Source of the DNA: Rhodovulum adriaticum
Lineage (GTDB): Bacteria; Pseudomonadota; Alphaproteobacteria; Rhodobacterales; Rhodobacteraceae
DNA length: 64,000 nucleotides
NCBI RefSeq assembly: GCF_004345735.1
Contig: NZ_SLXL01000002.1
Span: 186,001-250,000 of the forward strand
Direction: 5' to 3'
Shown here in pieces: positions 31,409 to 39,962 of this stretch (positions are counted from its first letter, which is position 1; each line of letters opens with the position of its first letter). The notes under the pieces were generated by a model. That model was not told where the DNA came from and ran no database searches. It saw only the letters and a list, made by a program, of their open reading frames with translations. The translations under genes and the position numbers were made by a program.

Positions 31409-31530
31409 CGTGTCCTTTCTGCACAGGCGCTGCGCTGAAACAGAGCGAAACGCCAAGTGAGGTTGTCTGCGGTTGAAGTACGCCTGCACGCGGATAAAAG
31501 GGACAGGGAAAAAAGGAAAGAGCAGACTCC
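31409..31530. promoter_or_regulatory. Divergent promoter region of gph and glmU
   Basis: A 122-base gap between the divergent gph and glmU starts. On the plus strand TTGAAG (31473-31478) stands 16 bases before TAAAAG (31495-31500), a weak sigma-70-like pair for glmU. GGAAAGAG lies just before the glmU ATG. No riboswitch or ribozyme fold is apparent. Confidence 0.35.
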
Positions 31531-32880
31531 ATGCAGACAGCGCTGATCATCCTCGCCGCGGGCCAGGGCACGCGGATGCAATCGGACCGCGTGAAGGTCC
31601 TGCACGAGGTGGCCCATGCACCGCTGCTGGCCCATGCGATGGCAGCCGGGCGCGCCCTGGGCAGCCCCCGCAGCGTGGTGGTGGCCGGCCACCAGGCCGA
31701 GGCAGTGCGCGCCGCCGCGCTGGAGATCGACCCAGACACCGAGGTTGTCGAACAGACCGAGCAACTGGGCACCGCCCACGCCGTGGCCCAGGCCGCCCCC
31801 GCCCTGCGGGATTTCGGCGGGGATGCCATCGTGCTTTATGCCGATACGCCGTTCGTCCGCCCCGAAACGCTGGCCGCCATGGCCGAGGCGCGCAAGGATC
31901 ACGCGGTGGTCGTGCTGGGCTTCGAACCCGCCGACCCGGCCCGCTATGGCCGGTTGGTGATGCAGGGCGACGATCTGGACCGCATCGTTGAATTCAAGGA
32001 CGCCACCGAGCAAGAGCGCGCCATCGGGCTGTGCAACTCCGGCGTCATCGCCGCCAAGGCAGAGCTGCTGTTCGAATTGATCTCGGAGGTCGGCAACGAC
32101 AACGCGGCGCAGGAATATTACCTGACCGACATCGTGGCCCTGGCCCGCGCGCGGGGGCTGTCGGCAGGCGTTGTCACCTGCGACGAGTCCGAAACCCTGG
32201 GCGTGAATTCGCGCGCCGATCTGGCACGGGCCGAGGCCGCCTTTCAGGCCCGTGCGCGCGACGCCGCGCTGGCCGGCGGCGTGACACTGACCGCGCCGGA
32301 AACGGTTTTCTTCGCCCATGATACGGTGATCGGCCGCGACGCGGTGATCGAGCCCAACGTGGTCTTCGGCCCCGGCGTCACGGTGGAATCGGGCGCCATA
32401 ATCCGGGCCTTCTCGCATCTGGAGGGCTGCCATGTCAGCCGCGGCGCGGTCGTCGGCCCCTACGCCAGGCTGCGCCCCGGCGCAGAGCTGTCCGAGGATG
32501 TCCGCGTCGGCAATTTCGTCGAGATCAAGAACGCCCAGATCGCCGAGGGCGCCAAGGTCAACCACCTGACCTATATCGGCGATGCCGGGGTCGGCCCGCG
32601 GGCCAATATCGGCGCGGGCACGGTCACCTGCAATTACGACGGTGTGTTCAAGCACCGGACCGAAATCGGCGCGGATGCCTTTATCGGCTCGGACACGATG
32701 CTGGTGGCGCCGGTCACGGTGGGCGCGGGCGCGATGACGGCCAGCGGATCGGTCATCACCGGGGACGTGCCCGACGGGGCACTGGCCCTTGGCCGGGCAC
32801 GCCAGCAGAACAAGCCGGGGCTGGCGGAAAAATTGATGGGCCGTTTGCGGGCCCAAAAGGAACAACAGAAAAGAGATTGA
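31531..32880 (+). CDS. glmU: Bifunctional UDP-N-acetylglucosamine pyrophosphorylase / glucosamine-1-phosphate N-acetyltransferase
   Basis: A 449-residue cytoplasmic enzyme making UDP-GlcNAc for peptidoglycan and LPS. The N-terminal uridyltransferase domain begins IILAAGQGTRMQSDRVKVLHE (nucleotide loop) with YADTPF further on. The C-terminal left-handed beta-helix shows hexapeptide repeats (VGNFVEIKNAQI, KVNHLTYIGDAGVG, NIGAGTVTCNYDG) that form the acetyltransferase active site. It is followed three bases later by glmS, so consecutive steps of amino-sugar synthesis are co-transcribed. Confidence 0.97.
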   Translation: MQTALIILAAGQGTRMQSDRVKVLHEVAHAPLLAHAMAAGRALGSPRSVVVAGHQAEAVRAAALEIDPDTEVVEQTEQLGTAHAVAQAAPALRDFGGDAIVLYADTPFVRPETLAAMAEARKDHAVVVLGFEPADPARYGRLVMQGDDLDRIVEFKDATEQERAIGLCNSGVIAAKAELLFELISEVGNDNAAQEYYLTDIVALARARGLSAGVVTCDESETLGVNSRADLARAEAAFQARARDAALAGGVTLTAPETVFFAHDTVIGRDAVIEPNVVFGPGVTVESGAIIRAFSHLEGCHVSRGAVVGPYARLRPGAELSEDVRVGNFVEIKNAQIAEGAKVNHLTYIGDAGVGPRANIGAGTVTCNYDGVFKHRTEIGADAFIGSDTMLVAPVTVGAGAMTASGSVITGDVPDGALALGRARQQNKPGLAEKLMGRLRAQKEQQKRD

Positions 32881-32883
32881 ATC

Positions 32884-34707
32884 ATGTGCGGAATCGTTGG
32901 CGTCCTGGGCGATCACGAGGCAGCCCCGATCCTGGTTCAGGCGCTGGCGCGACTGGAATACCGCGGCTATGACAGCGCCGGGATCGCCACGGTCAGCGGC
33001 GGCCAGCTGGACCGCCGCCGCGCCGTGGGCAAGCTGGTCAACCTGTCGGACCTTTTGGTGCACGAGCCGCTGTCGGGCAAGGCGGGGATCGGGCATACCC
33101 GCTGGGCCACCCATGGCGCGCCTACGGTAATCAATGCCCACCCCCACTGTGCCGGGCGCGTCGCGGTCGTGCATAACGGCATCATCGAGAATTTCCGCGC
33201 CCTGCGCGAAGAACTGTCGGCGTGCGGCGCGGGCTTCGAAAGCGATACCGACACCGAAACCGTCGCCCATCTGGCGCAGGCCTACCTGGACGAGGGGATG
33301 ACCCCGCAACAGGCCGCCGAGGCGACGCTGAAACGGCTGGAGGGCGCCTTTGCCCTGCTGTTCCTGTTCGAGGGCGAAGAGGATCTGATGATCGCCGCGC
33401 GCAAGGGCAGCCCGCTGGCCATCGGCTGGGGCGAGGGCGAGATGTTCGTCGGCTCTGACGCGATCGCGCTGGCGCCGATGACAAACCGCATCACCTACCT
33501 GGACGAAGGCGACCGCGCCACCATCACCCGCGCCGGGGCCGAAATCCACGACGCCGCCGGCCACCTGGTGAACCGCCCCGTCAAGACCGTCGAAATCGAC
33601 CTGGCCCGCGCGGAAAAGGGCGGGCACAAGCATTTCATGGCCAAGGAAATCGCCGAGCAACCCACCGTGCTGGGCGAGGCGCTGCGCCACTACGTCACCG
33701 ATGACGGCAAGACGCTGACCCTGCCCGACGGCGGCATCGATTTCACCGGCATCGACCGGATCAGCATGGTGGCCTGTGGCACGGCCTACTATGCCTGCCT
33801 GACCGCGAAATACTGGGTGGAACAACTGGCCGGCCTGCCGGTGGATGTCGATATCGCCTCTGAATTCCGGTATCGCGAACCGCCGATCGCCAAGGGCACG
33901 CTGGCGATGTTCGTCAGCCAGTCGGGGGAAACCGCCGACACCCTGGCCGCGCTGCGCTATTGCAAGGACCGGGCGGCGCGGATCGTGTCTGTCGTCAACG
34001 TCCCCGAAAGCACCATCGCGCGGGAAAGCGACCTGGCCTTGCCGATCCTCGCCGGGCCAGAGATCGGCGTTGCCTCGACCAAAGCCTTTACCTGCCAGCT
34101 GGCCGTCCTGGCCATCTGCGCGCTGGAGGCCGCCGCGCAGCGCGGGCGGCTGGACGCGGGCGGCCTGGCCCGCCACCTGGACGACCTGATGACGGTTCCG
34201 GGCCGGATGAACGCAGCGCTGGCGCTGGAAAACGACATCACGGCCGCCGCGCTGGACCTGGCCGAAACCGAGGACGTGCTGTTCCTGGGCCGGGGCGCGA
34301 TGTTCGCACTGGCGCTGGAGGGCGCGCTGAAGCTGAAGGAAATCAGCTACATCCATGCAGAAGGCTATGCCAGCGGCGAGCTGAAGCACGGCCCCATCGC
34401 GCTGGTGGATCAGACCGTGCCGGTGGTGGTCTGCGCGCCCTATGACATGCTGTTCGACAAGACCGTGTCCAACATGCAAGAGGTCATGGCCCGTGGCGGC
34501 AAGGTGCTGCTGATCACCGATGCGCGCGGCGCGGCAGAGGCCGGGTCGGACACCTGGCGCACGCTGGTCATGCCAGAGGCGCCCGATCCCTTCGCCCCGA
34601 TCCTGTACGCGGTGCCGCTGCAACTGCTGGCCTATCATACAGCCGTGGCCAAGGGGACCGACGTGGACCAGCCCCGCAACCTGGCGAAATCCGTCACCGT
34701 GGAATGA
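32884..34707 (+). CDS. glmS: Glutamine--fructose-6-phosphate aminotransferase (isomerizing)
   Basis: A 607-residue enzyme. The N-terminal Ntn glutaminase begins MCGIVGVLG, with the nucleophilic Cys2 after Met removal. Two SIS domains follow, with VACGTAYYACLTAKYWVEQ, FVSQSGETADTLAALRYCK and the C-terminal DQPRNLAKSVTVE that closes the active site. It makes glucosamine-6-phosphate for GlmM/GlmU. The gap from glmU is only three bases, so no room exists for a glmS ribozyme. The last bases overlap the next gene as ATGA. Confidence 0.97.
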   Translation: MCGIVGVLGDHEAAPILVQALARLEYRGYDSAGIATVSGGQLDRRRAVGKLVNLSDLLVHEPLSGKAGIGHTRWATHGAPTVINAHPHCAGRVAVVHNGIIENFRALREELSACGAGFESDTDTETVAHLAQAYLDEGMTPQQAAEATLKRLEGAFALLFLFEGEEDLMIAARKGSPLAIGWGEGEMFVGSDAIALAPMTNRITYLDEGDRATITRAGAEIHDAAGHLVNRPVKTVEIDLARAEKGGHKHFMAKEIAEQPTVLGEALRHYVTDDGKTLTLPDGGIDFTGIDRISMVACGTAYYACLTAKYWVEQLAGLPVDVDIASEFRYREPPIAKGTLAMFVSQSGETADTLAALRYCKDRAARIVSVVNVPESTIARESDLALPILAGPEIGVASTKAFTCQLAVLAICALEAAAQRGRLDAGGLARHLDDLMTVPGRMNAALALENDITAAALDLAETEDVLFLGRGAMFALALEGALKLKEISYIHAEGYASGELKHGPIALVDQTVPVVVCAPYDMLFDKTVSNMQEVMARGGKVLLITDARGAAEAGSDTWRTLVMPEAPDPFAPILYAVPLQLLAYHTAVAKGTDVDQPRNLAKSVTVE

Positions 34708-35384
34708 CGCCCGAGGCGGCCCTTGCGGCGTTGCGCGCCCATGCGGATGCGGCCAAGGCCGCGGATATGGCTGCCTATCACAAGGTGCCCCGCGCCTATC
34801 TGGGCGTTGCGAACCCGGTGATCGACGATCTGGCGCGGGACTGGCGGCAGACCCTTGCCCTGGACGCGCGGCTGGCCCTGGCCGCGGGGCTGTGGCGCAC
34901 GGATATCCACGAGGCCCGCATCGCCGCGGCCAAGCTGCTGACCCAGGCGCGCATCCGCCCCACGGACGCGGAGGCATGGCACCTGCTCGCCGGTTGGGTG
35001 CCCGATTTCGACGGCTGGGCCATTGCCGACGCCGTGTCCATCGCCGGGCAGAAACGCCTGGTGGCCGACCCCGCCCGGCTGGACGAACTCGCGGACTGGA
35101 CGACATCGCCCCATATGTGGACCCGCCGCGCAACCCTGGTGATGACCCTGCCCTGGGCCAAGATGGTCCACCCCAAACCCGCCGACCTGGAGGTGCGCGA
35201 GCGCGTGCTGGGCTGGGCCGCAGGTTATGTGCCTGAGCGCGACTGGTTCATGCAAAAGGCCGTGGCCTGGTGGCTGCGCGACCTGTCCAAACGCGACCCC
35301 GACCGGGTGCGCACATTCCTGGCCGAACACGGCGACCGAATGAAACCCTTTGCCCGGAAAGAGGCGGCGCGGTTGATGGGGTGA
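34704..35384 (+). CDS. DNA alkylation repair (AlkD-like) HEAT-repeat protein
   Basis: A 226-residue all-helical protein of the AlkC/AlkD superfamily, which excises or recognises bulky or positively charged alkylated bases without base flipping. The HEAT-like helices are evident, including WRTDIHEARIAAAKLL, DNWAIADAVS-like DGWAIADAVSIAGQK and RRATLVMTLPWAK; WAAGYVPERDWFMQKAVAWWLRDL near the C-terminus is characteristic. It overlaps glmS by four bases, giving an unexpected link of a repair gene with the amino-sugar operon. Accessory low-GC DNA begins directly after it. Confidence 0.87.
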   Translation: MTPEAALAALRAHADAAKAADMAAYHKVPRAYLGVANPVIDDLARDWRQTLALDARLALAAGLWRTDIHEARIAAAKLLTQARIRPTDAEAWHLLAGWVPDFDGWAIADAVSIAGQKRLVADPARLDELADWTTSPHMWTRRATLVMTLPWAKMVHPKPADLEVRERVLGWAAGYVPERDWFMQKAVAWWLRDLSKRDPDRVRTFLAEHGDRMKPFARKEAARLMG

Positions 35385-35520
35385 GGGGCGGCGGGGTAGA
35401 GTTGCTGCCGGAGATGTTGGAAGCTGTGCTCGGCAAGAATGGCAACAAGGCGCAGGAAGCGGGGTTTGCAAATTGTCGAGAGCGGGCCAGAGCAACCACT
35501 CGGCATATTGTTTCTATGCA

Positions 35521-35532
35521 GCGGGTGCAGCG
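35521..35532 (+). repeat. 12-bp direct repeat, left copy, flanking the accessory segment
   Basis: GCGGGTGCAGCG occurs here and again at 38233-38244, near the two edges of the lower-GC segment that holds the interrupted nuclease gene. Bases just after both copies are also similar (CAAACT and AACT). It might be a recombination scar or the remains of a dispersed intergenic sequence. A 12-mer of this composition can recur by chance. Confidence 0.4.
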
Positions 35533-36584
35533 CAAACTGCCAGCATTCGAATTGGCAAAAAACCACCAAGGAAAAACAAGCCAAGCCACCCGAATTACAA
35601 ATAAAAATTCAAAACACCTCAATCACTATAGTATAAACTTTTCCGAAATATTGGCCTCGCCTCTTTTGCTTCTTGAACAAATCCACCACCGAAGCCTCTG
35701 CGCAAATGTTGATTTCCATTGAACTCTATGCCGCCTCCGGCCTCACCCCGACGAGAAAGAAAACCAAGTAACTCCAACTTCTCTTTAATGCCCAGCGTTC
35801 TGTACCGAAGAATAGTTGCGCCCAAAATACAGCAAGCGCCGAGCTTTCCATTAAGGTCAGAACCAATCACTGCATTTTCCATACTCAGCGCATTTTGATA
35901 CCCATCCTGCCTCTGCAAGTTTACCACCTCACCGTTATTGCAGCTTACTGACAAGAAACCATGCGTTAGGCTGTTTGAAAACTCAATTTGAAATACCTGC
36001 GGAGCTCCAAATTCAATTTCAAGCCTTGCTTCAATTTGACGCCCAGCTGCATCCAAAATTTTTACATAAGCGGAACCTGATACAACAATAGAAACTCTAT
36101 TTTCTCTCTTTCCGCCAATATCTATTAAATATGCACAATCATGGACTTGATCTGGCGAAATACTAGCCATCACCGTCAAATGCACGCCCTCAGTGCCCTC
36201 ATAAGATTTCCCCACTTTGACATATTGCTTCCGGCTTCTTGCATATGCGTCGCATAGTTTCTCGTATAGTTTATCATAATACATATATCGGATGCGGGGT
36301 TCTCTTTCGGAAATCAGTTCAGTCAAGATTGGCGCATCTCTATCATTAGACGTCCCACATATTAGAAGCCCTGAGGTCGACCTAATATTGCTCATACCCA
36401 GAATGCCGCATACGGCTTGTCGAGCATCAAAATTGGCACGGATGGATTTAACGTATTCACATGTCTGACTCACGTAAGTATCTATGTTTGCGCGCAACTT
36501 TGCCCTATTCCCATCTGCTCTGGCTGTGATGGTTTTCATTTCATCCGGCCGCTTAATTTCAACAACAACAGCTTCTTCACTATC

Positions 36585-36594
36585 ACGCTTCCCG
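36585..36594. repeat. Target-site duplication, left copy (ISAs1 element)
   Basis: ACGCTTCCCG directly borders the left end of the element and is repeated exactly at its right end. Ten base pairs fits the 8-10 bp duplications made by ISAs1-family transposases. Confidence 0.92.
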
Positions 36595-37811
36595 TAGGGG
36601 AATCGCATATGGCCGTGACGCACTGAACGGCATGGCTTGCGGCTGGGGTCACGATGGATTCTGAAGGTGGACTCATCCTCCTGGAGCCCATCACCGTCAT
36701 GCATCTGTTCTTGTCCGCCTTCGAAGATGTCCCCGATCCCCGCGCCGAGAACACGCGACATGACTTGGGTGAGCTGCTGGTCATCGCCTTTGTATCGGTC
36801 CTTTGCGGCGCGACCTCCTGCGCCGAGATGGCGGCCTTCGGGCGCGCAAAGGAAAGCGTTTTCAGGGGTTTCCTCAAGCTCAAGAACGCGGTGCCGTCGC
36901 ATGATACTTTCTCGGCAGTGTTCCGGATGATCGATCCCAAGGCGCTCGATGCCGCCTTCGGGCGCGTGCTGGCCGATGTCGCGCACTCCTTCAGAACGGC
37001 GATGTGATTGCCGTTGACGGCAAGGCCCTCCGCGGGGCCCGCAACGCGGGCGAGAGTGCCCGGACGCGGATGATGGTCTCGGCCTATGCGGCGCGGCTGC
37101 GCCTGACGCTCGCCAGCGTGCCGGCCGATCGGGGTACGGAACTGGAGGCTGCGATCGAAGCGCTTGGCCTGATCGCGCTCAGGGGGAAGGTGGTGACCGC
37201 CGATGCCCTGCACTGCAATCGCCGTACGGTTGCCGCAATCAACGCGGGCGGCGGTGACTGGTGCCTTGCGCTCAAGGCCAACCAGGACTCGCTCCTGTCG
37301 GATGCGCGGGCCAGCTTCGGGGCTGAGCCAGACGCGCACCCAAGCGCGCTTTCCGAGGATGTCGGCCACGGCCGGACGGAAACCCGAAAGGCGACCGTCG
37401 TTTCGAGCAAGGCTCTTGCAGAGCATCATGAATTCCCCGGCCTAAAGGCTTTTGGCCGTGTCGAGGCCACCCGTAAAACAGCCGAGGGCACAACTTCGGA
37501 GACGAGGTACTTCGCGCTTTCCTGGGTGCCGACACCGGAGGTCCTGCTGGCGACCGTACGCGCCCACTGGGCCATTGAGAACAGCCTGCACTGGCAGCTG
37601 GACGTCTCTTTCCGCGAAGACGCCGCGCGCAACCGGAAGGATAACGGTCCGGGCAACATCGCCATCCTGCGCCGCCGTGCTCTCGACGTCATGCGCAGGG
37701 ACACGTCGAAGGGCTCGCTTTCCATCAAGCTCAAGCGAGCAGGCTGGGATGATGACTTCCTTCGCAACGTTCTCAATGGTTTAGCCGCGTGAGCCATATG
37801 CGATTGCCCTG
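36595..37811 (+). mobile_element. ISAs1-family insertion sequence, 1217 bp
   Basis: The ends are a 19-bp imperfect inverted repeat: TAGGGGAATCGCATATGGC at the left and the complement of CAGGGCAATCGCATATGGC at the right, differing at two positions. It is bordered by the perfect 10-bp duplication ACGCTTCCCG. It carries one transposase split by a frameshift and no passenger gene. Its GC content is higher than the gene it interrupts. The intact duplication implies a recent insertion with no later rearrangement. Confidence 0.95.
36654..37792 (+). pseudogene. ISAs1-family transposase, frameshifted into two frames
   Basis: The first frame (36654-37007, 117 residues) carries the N-terminal part, with DVPDPRAENTRHDLGELLVIAF and NAVPSHDTFSAVFRMID. 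The second frame (GTG at 37004 to 37792, 262 residues) carries the catalytic DDE region: VIAVDGKALRG, VVTADALHCNRR, and HWAIENSLHWQLDVSFRED with the glutamate. Full ISAs1 transposases are one protein of roughly 370 residues. The two frames overlap by four bases, and joining them needs a -1 shift. No canonical slippery heptamer is visible at the junction, so mutation is more likely than programmed frameshifting. Confidence 0.9.
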
Positions 37812-37821
37812 ACGCTTCCCG
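37812..37821. repeat. Target-site duplication, right copy (ISAs1 element)
   Basis: An exact copy of ACGCTTCCCG, immediately after the right terminal repeat. Together with the left copy it fixes the element boundaries and the insertion point inside codons 73-75 of the nuclease gene. Confidence 0.92.
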
Positions 37822-38036
37822 CATATGAAATCCGGCATGGGTGTAAAATGGCGCTCTTTATCAAATGGCAATTTGTTTCCAGACTGAGCCTCAAAGGGAG
37901 CGCAACAGTCAAAACCCAGGATGTCAAAAACGAAAGGATTTCTTTCAAAAAACGCTTGATACTCTTTCTCGGGAAGGTTGGGTTGACTTAACAAGGAAAA
38001 GAGTTCACTTATAGATTTCCAGATTTCGCTGTCCAA

Positions 38037-38339
38037 ATGACGTTCTCTTTCGCTAGATTATTGGCAATCATCTCATTAATTCCGCACAGGCAGGTATTGT
38101 TTAAAAAATAGCAGCACCGTACAGTCGGCGCAAGTGAACCAAGAGGCCAAATCCGAGAAACATTATGGCAGCGCAGCGCTCGTTTTCCCATATTTCGAAA
38201 TGTCAACAAGGCAGTCACGCTGCATTTAGCTCGCGGGTGCAGCGAACTCCCGCTCCCCACCCAACCTGAAAAATACCCATTCGCCCACCGCTTCACCTAC
38301 CCTCCTCACCTCCCACGGGACAAACGACAGCTCCACCCC
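38037..38339. other. Gene-free flank of the accessory segment
   Basis: Between the interrupted nuclease gene and the acyl-CoA synthetase stop lie 303 bases without a convincing gene. They hold the presumed promoter region of the nuclease, with AT-rich sequence around 38080-38115 including TTTAAAAAATAG. The right copy of the 12-bp repeat (38233-38244) is also here, along with a fragment AAAAATACCCAT (about 38270-38281) resembling the right half of the dispersed palindromic element. A minus-strand frame across most of it has no recognisable protein character. Confidence 0.55.
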
Positions 38340-39944
38340 TCACCCGCCCCGCAATTCCCGTCGCATGATCTTGCCCGTTGCGGTCATCGGCAGGCTGTCG
38401 GCGCGGATCACCTTGCGGGGGGCGACGTGGGGGCTGACGTGATCGCGCACGCGCTGGATCAGGGTGGGCTCCAGCCCCTCCCACGCCGCACCGTCGCGCA
38501 GCACCACGTGGGCCACGACGATCTGGGTGCGCACGGGGTCGGGTTCGCCCACCACTGCGGCCATCAGCACGTCGGGATGGGCGGCCAGGCAATTCTCGAT
38601 CTCGGTCGGGCCGATCCGGTAGCCAGCCGAGGTGATGACATCGTCGTCGCGCGCGACATAGGTGAAGTGCCCCGCCGCATCGCAGACCCCCAGATCGCCC
38701 GTGCGCATCCAATCGCCCGCGAACTTGTCGGCGGTCTTGTCGGGCAGGCCAAGGTATTCCAGGAACATCGGGGCCGCGCCGCGGCGCACTGCAATCTCGC
38801 CCACCTCGCCGGGCGGCAGGGGGGTGCCGTCCGGCCCGATCACCGCCACATCAAAACCGGGCGTTGCCCGCCCCATCGCACCGGGCGGCGCGTCCATCAG
38901 TTCGGGAACGCAGGTGACGACCAGGTTGCATTCGGTCTGGCCGTAGAATTCGCAGATGTTCAGCCCCAGCGCCTGCCGCCCCCAGTCCAGCAGATCGGCC
39001 CCCAGGCTTTCCCCGCCCGACCCGACGCTGCGCAAGGACACGCCGGGGGGCACCGGCACCTCGCGCATCAGCTTCAGCGCGGTGGGTGGCAGGAACAGGT
39101 TGCGGACCTGCAGCCGGTCGATCAGCGCCCAGGCCTGCCCGGCATCGAACTTGCGCATCCGGCAGGCAACCAGCGGGATGCCGTAGTAAAGGCAGGGCAT
39201 CGCCATGTCCATCAGCCCACCGATCCAGGCCCAGTCGGCCGGGGTCCAGCCGCAATCGCCGGGCCGGGGCGTGCCGCGATGATGCAATTCGAAGGACGGC
39301 AGATGCCCGATCAGGAAGCGGTGGGCATGCAAGACCCCCTTGGGCGGGCCGGTGGTGCCAGATGTATAGATCAGCACCGCCGGATCCTCGGCCCCGGTGT
39401 CGCGGGGGGCGGGGGTCGGGTCGGCAGCGGCGATTTCCGCCCAGAAATCCCGCGCCGGGCCGCCATCCACCGACAGCACGTCGCGCAGGGCGGGCAGGCG
39501 GTCGCGCAGGCCCGCCAGCTTGGCCGCGCCCTCGGCGTCCGTCACGACCAGTTTCGTGCCGCTGTCGGCCAACCGGTATTCCAACGCGTCGGGGCCGAAC
39601 AGGGTAAAGAGCGGCAGGCCCACGGCCCCCAGCTTCATCGCGGCGAAATGGGCGATCAGCACCGCGGGCGCCTGCGGCAGCAGCACCGCCACCCGGTCGC
39701 CCGTCCCCACGCCCGCCGCCGCGAACACGCTGGCCAGCCGGTCCGAGGCATCGCGCAACGCGCCGTAGGTCCAGCCCCGGTCGCCATCGCTGGCGTCGAT
39801 CACCGCCACGCGCTCCGGCGCCTCGGCGGCCCAGTCATCGCAACAGGCCGCCGCGATGTTGAAACGGTCGGGGATGTCCCAGCGAAAGCTGGCGCGCATC
39901 GCATCCCAATCGCGCTGGTCAGGGATCAGCCTGCGGTCCTTCAT
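38340..39944 (-). CDS. AMP-dependent acyl-CoA synthetase
   Basis: A 534-residue adenylate-forming ligase. The phosphate loop is LIYTSGTTGPPKGVLHAH (residues about 189-206). Later motifs are YGQTECN, WMRTGDLGVCDAAGHFTYVARDDDVITSAGYRIGP (hinge) and a C-terminal lysine in TATGKIMRREL. It activates a carboxylic acid to its CoA thioester; medium-chain or branched acids are likely, but chain length cannot be read from the sequence. GGGAGGAGG precedes the start. The palindrome 19-36 bases upstream is almost the same as that before liuA, pointing to joint control with leucine/isovalerate breakdown. Confidence 0.9.
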   Translation of the reverse strand: MKDRRLIPDQRDWDAMRASFRWDIPDRFNIAAACCDDWAAEAPERVAVIDASDGDRGWTYGALRDASDRLASVFAAAGVGTGDRVAVLLPQAPAVLIAHFAAMKLGAVGLPLFTLFGPDALEYRLADSGTKLVVTDAEGAAKLAGLRDRLPALRDVLSVDGGPARDFWAEIAAADPTPAPRDTGAEDPAVLIYTSGTTGPPKGVLHAHRFLIGHLPSFELHHRGTPRPGDCGWTPADWAWIGGLMDMAMPCLYYGIPLVACRMRKFDAGQAWALIDRLQVRNLFLPPTALKLMREVPVPPGVSLRSVGSGGESLGADLLDWGRQALGLNICEFYGQTECNLVVTCVPELMDAPPGAMGRATPGFDVAVIGPDGTPLPPGEVGEIAVRRGAAPMFLEYLGLPDKTADKFAGDWMRTGDLGVCDAAGHFTYVARDDDVITSAGYRIGPTEIENCLAAHPDVLMAAVVGEPDPVRTQIVVAHVVLRDGAAWEGLEPTLIQRVRDHVSPHVAPRKVIRADSLPMTATGKIMRRELRGG

Positions 39945-39962
39945 GCCCTCCTCCCGGCCTGA

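Larger units (their letters stand above)
35619..38036 (-). pseudogene. Shedu-type (DUF4263) nuclease with C-terminal LamG-like domain, interrupted by an ISAs1 element
   Basis: The 5' part (38036-37812) and 3' part (36594-35619) become one 396-residue frame once the element and one 10-bp target duplication are removed. The restored N-terminal half looks like a Shedu nuclease: EKEYQAFFERNPFVFDILGFD (residues 23-43), PDFICGKR with Asp69, VVVEIKRP with Glu84 and Lys86, and QTCEYVKSI with Gln115/Tyr119. Residues about 215-396 look like a concanavalin/LamG fold (AYLIDIGGKRENRVSIVVSG, GFLSVSCNNGEV, ENAVIGSDLNGKLG, LRYRTLGIKEKLELLGFL). The start is a TTG at 38036 preceded by GAGAA; no ATG is available. 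The insertion separates Asp69 from Glu84, so the nuclease is dead as it stands. Shedu proteins act in phage defence; the domain and role calls are inference from motifs. Confidence 0.8.

Noticed and set aside
32870-32884. Possible glmS ribozyme before glmS
   Set aside because: Only three bases separate glmU and glmS, and the upstream sequence is glmU coding DNA.
31351-35133. A 1260-residue minus-strand open frame opposite glmU and glmS
   Set aside because: It is the antisense of two well-recognised enzymes and has shadow-frame composition. High GC with few stop codons explains its length.
35385-35618. A tRNA or attachment site at the left edge of the accessory segment
   Set aside because: I could find no cloverleaf or tRNA 3' end in this stretch or at the right edge, and there is no integrase gene.
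38009-38296. Minus-strand frame of 95 residues upstream of the interrupted nuclease gene
   Set aside because: It overlaps the nuclease start in another frame, lacks a ribosome-binding site, and its sequence has no domain-like pattern.
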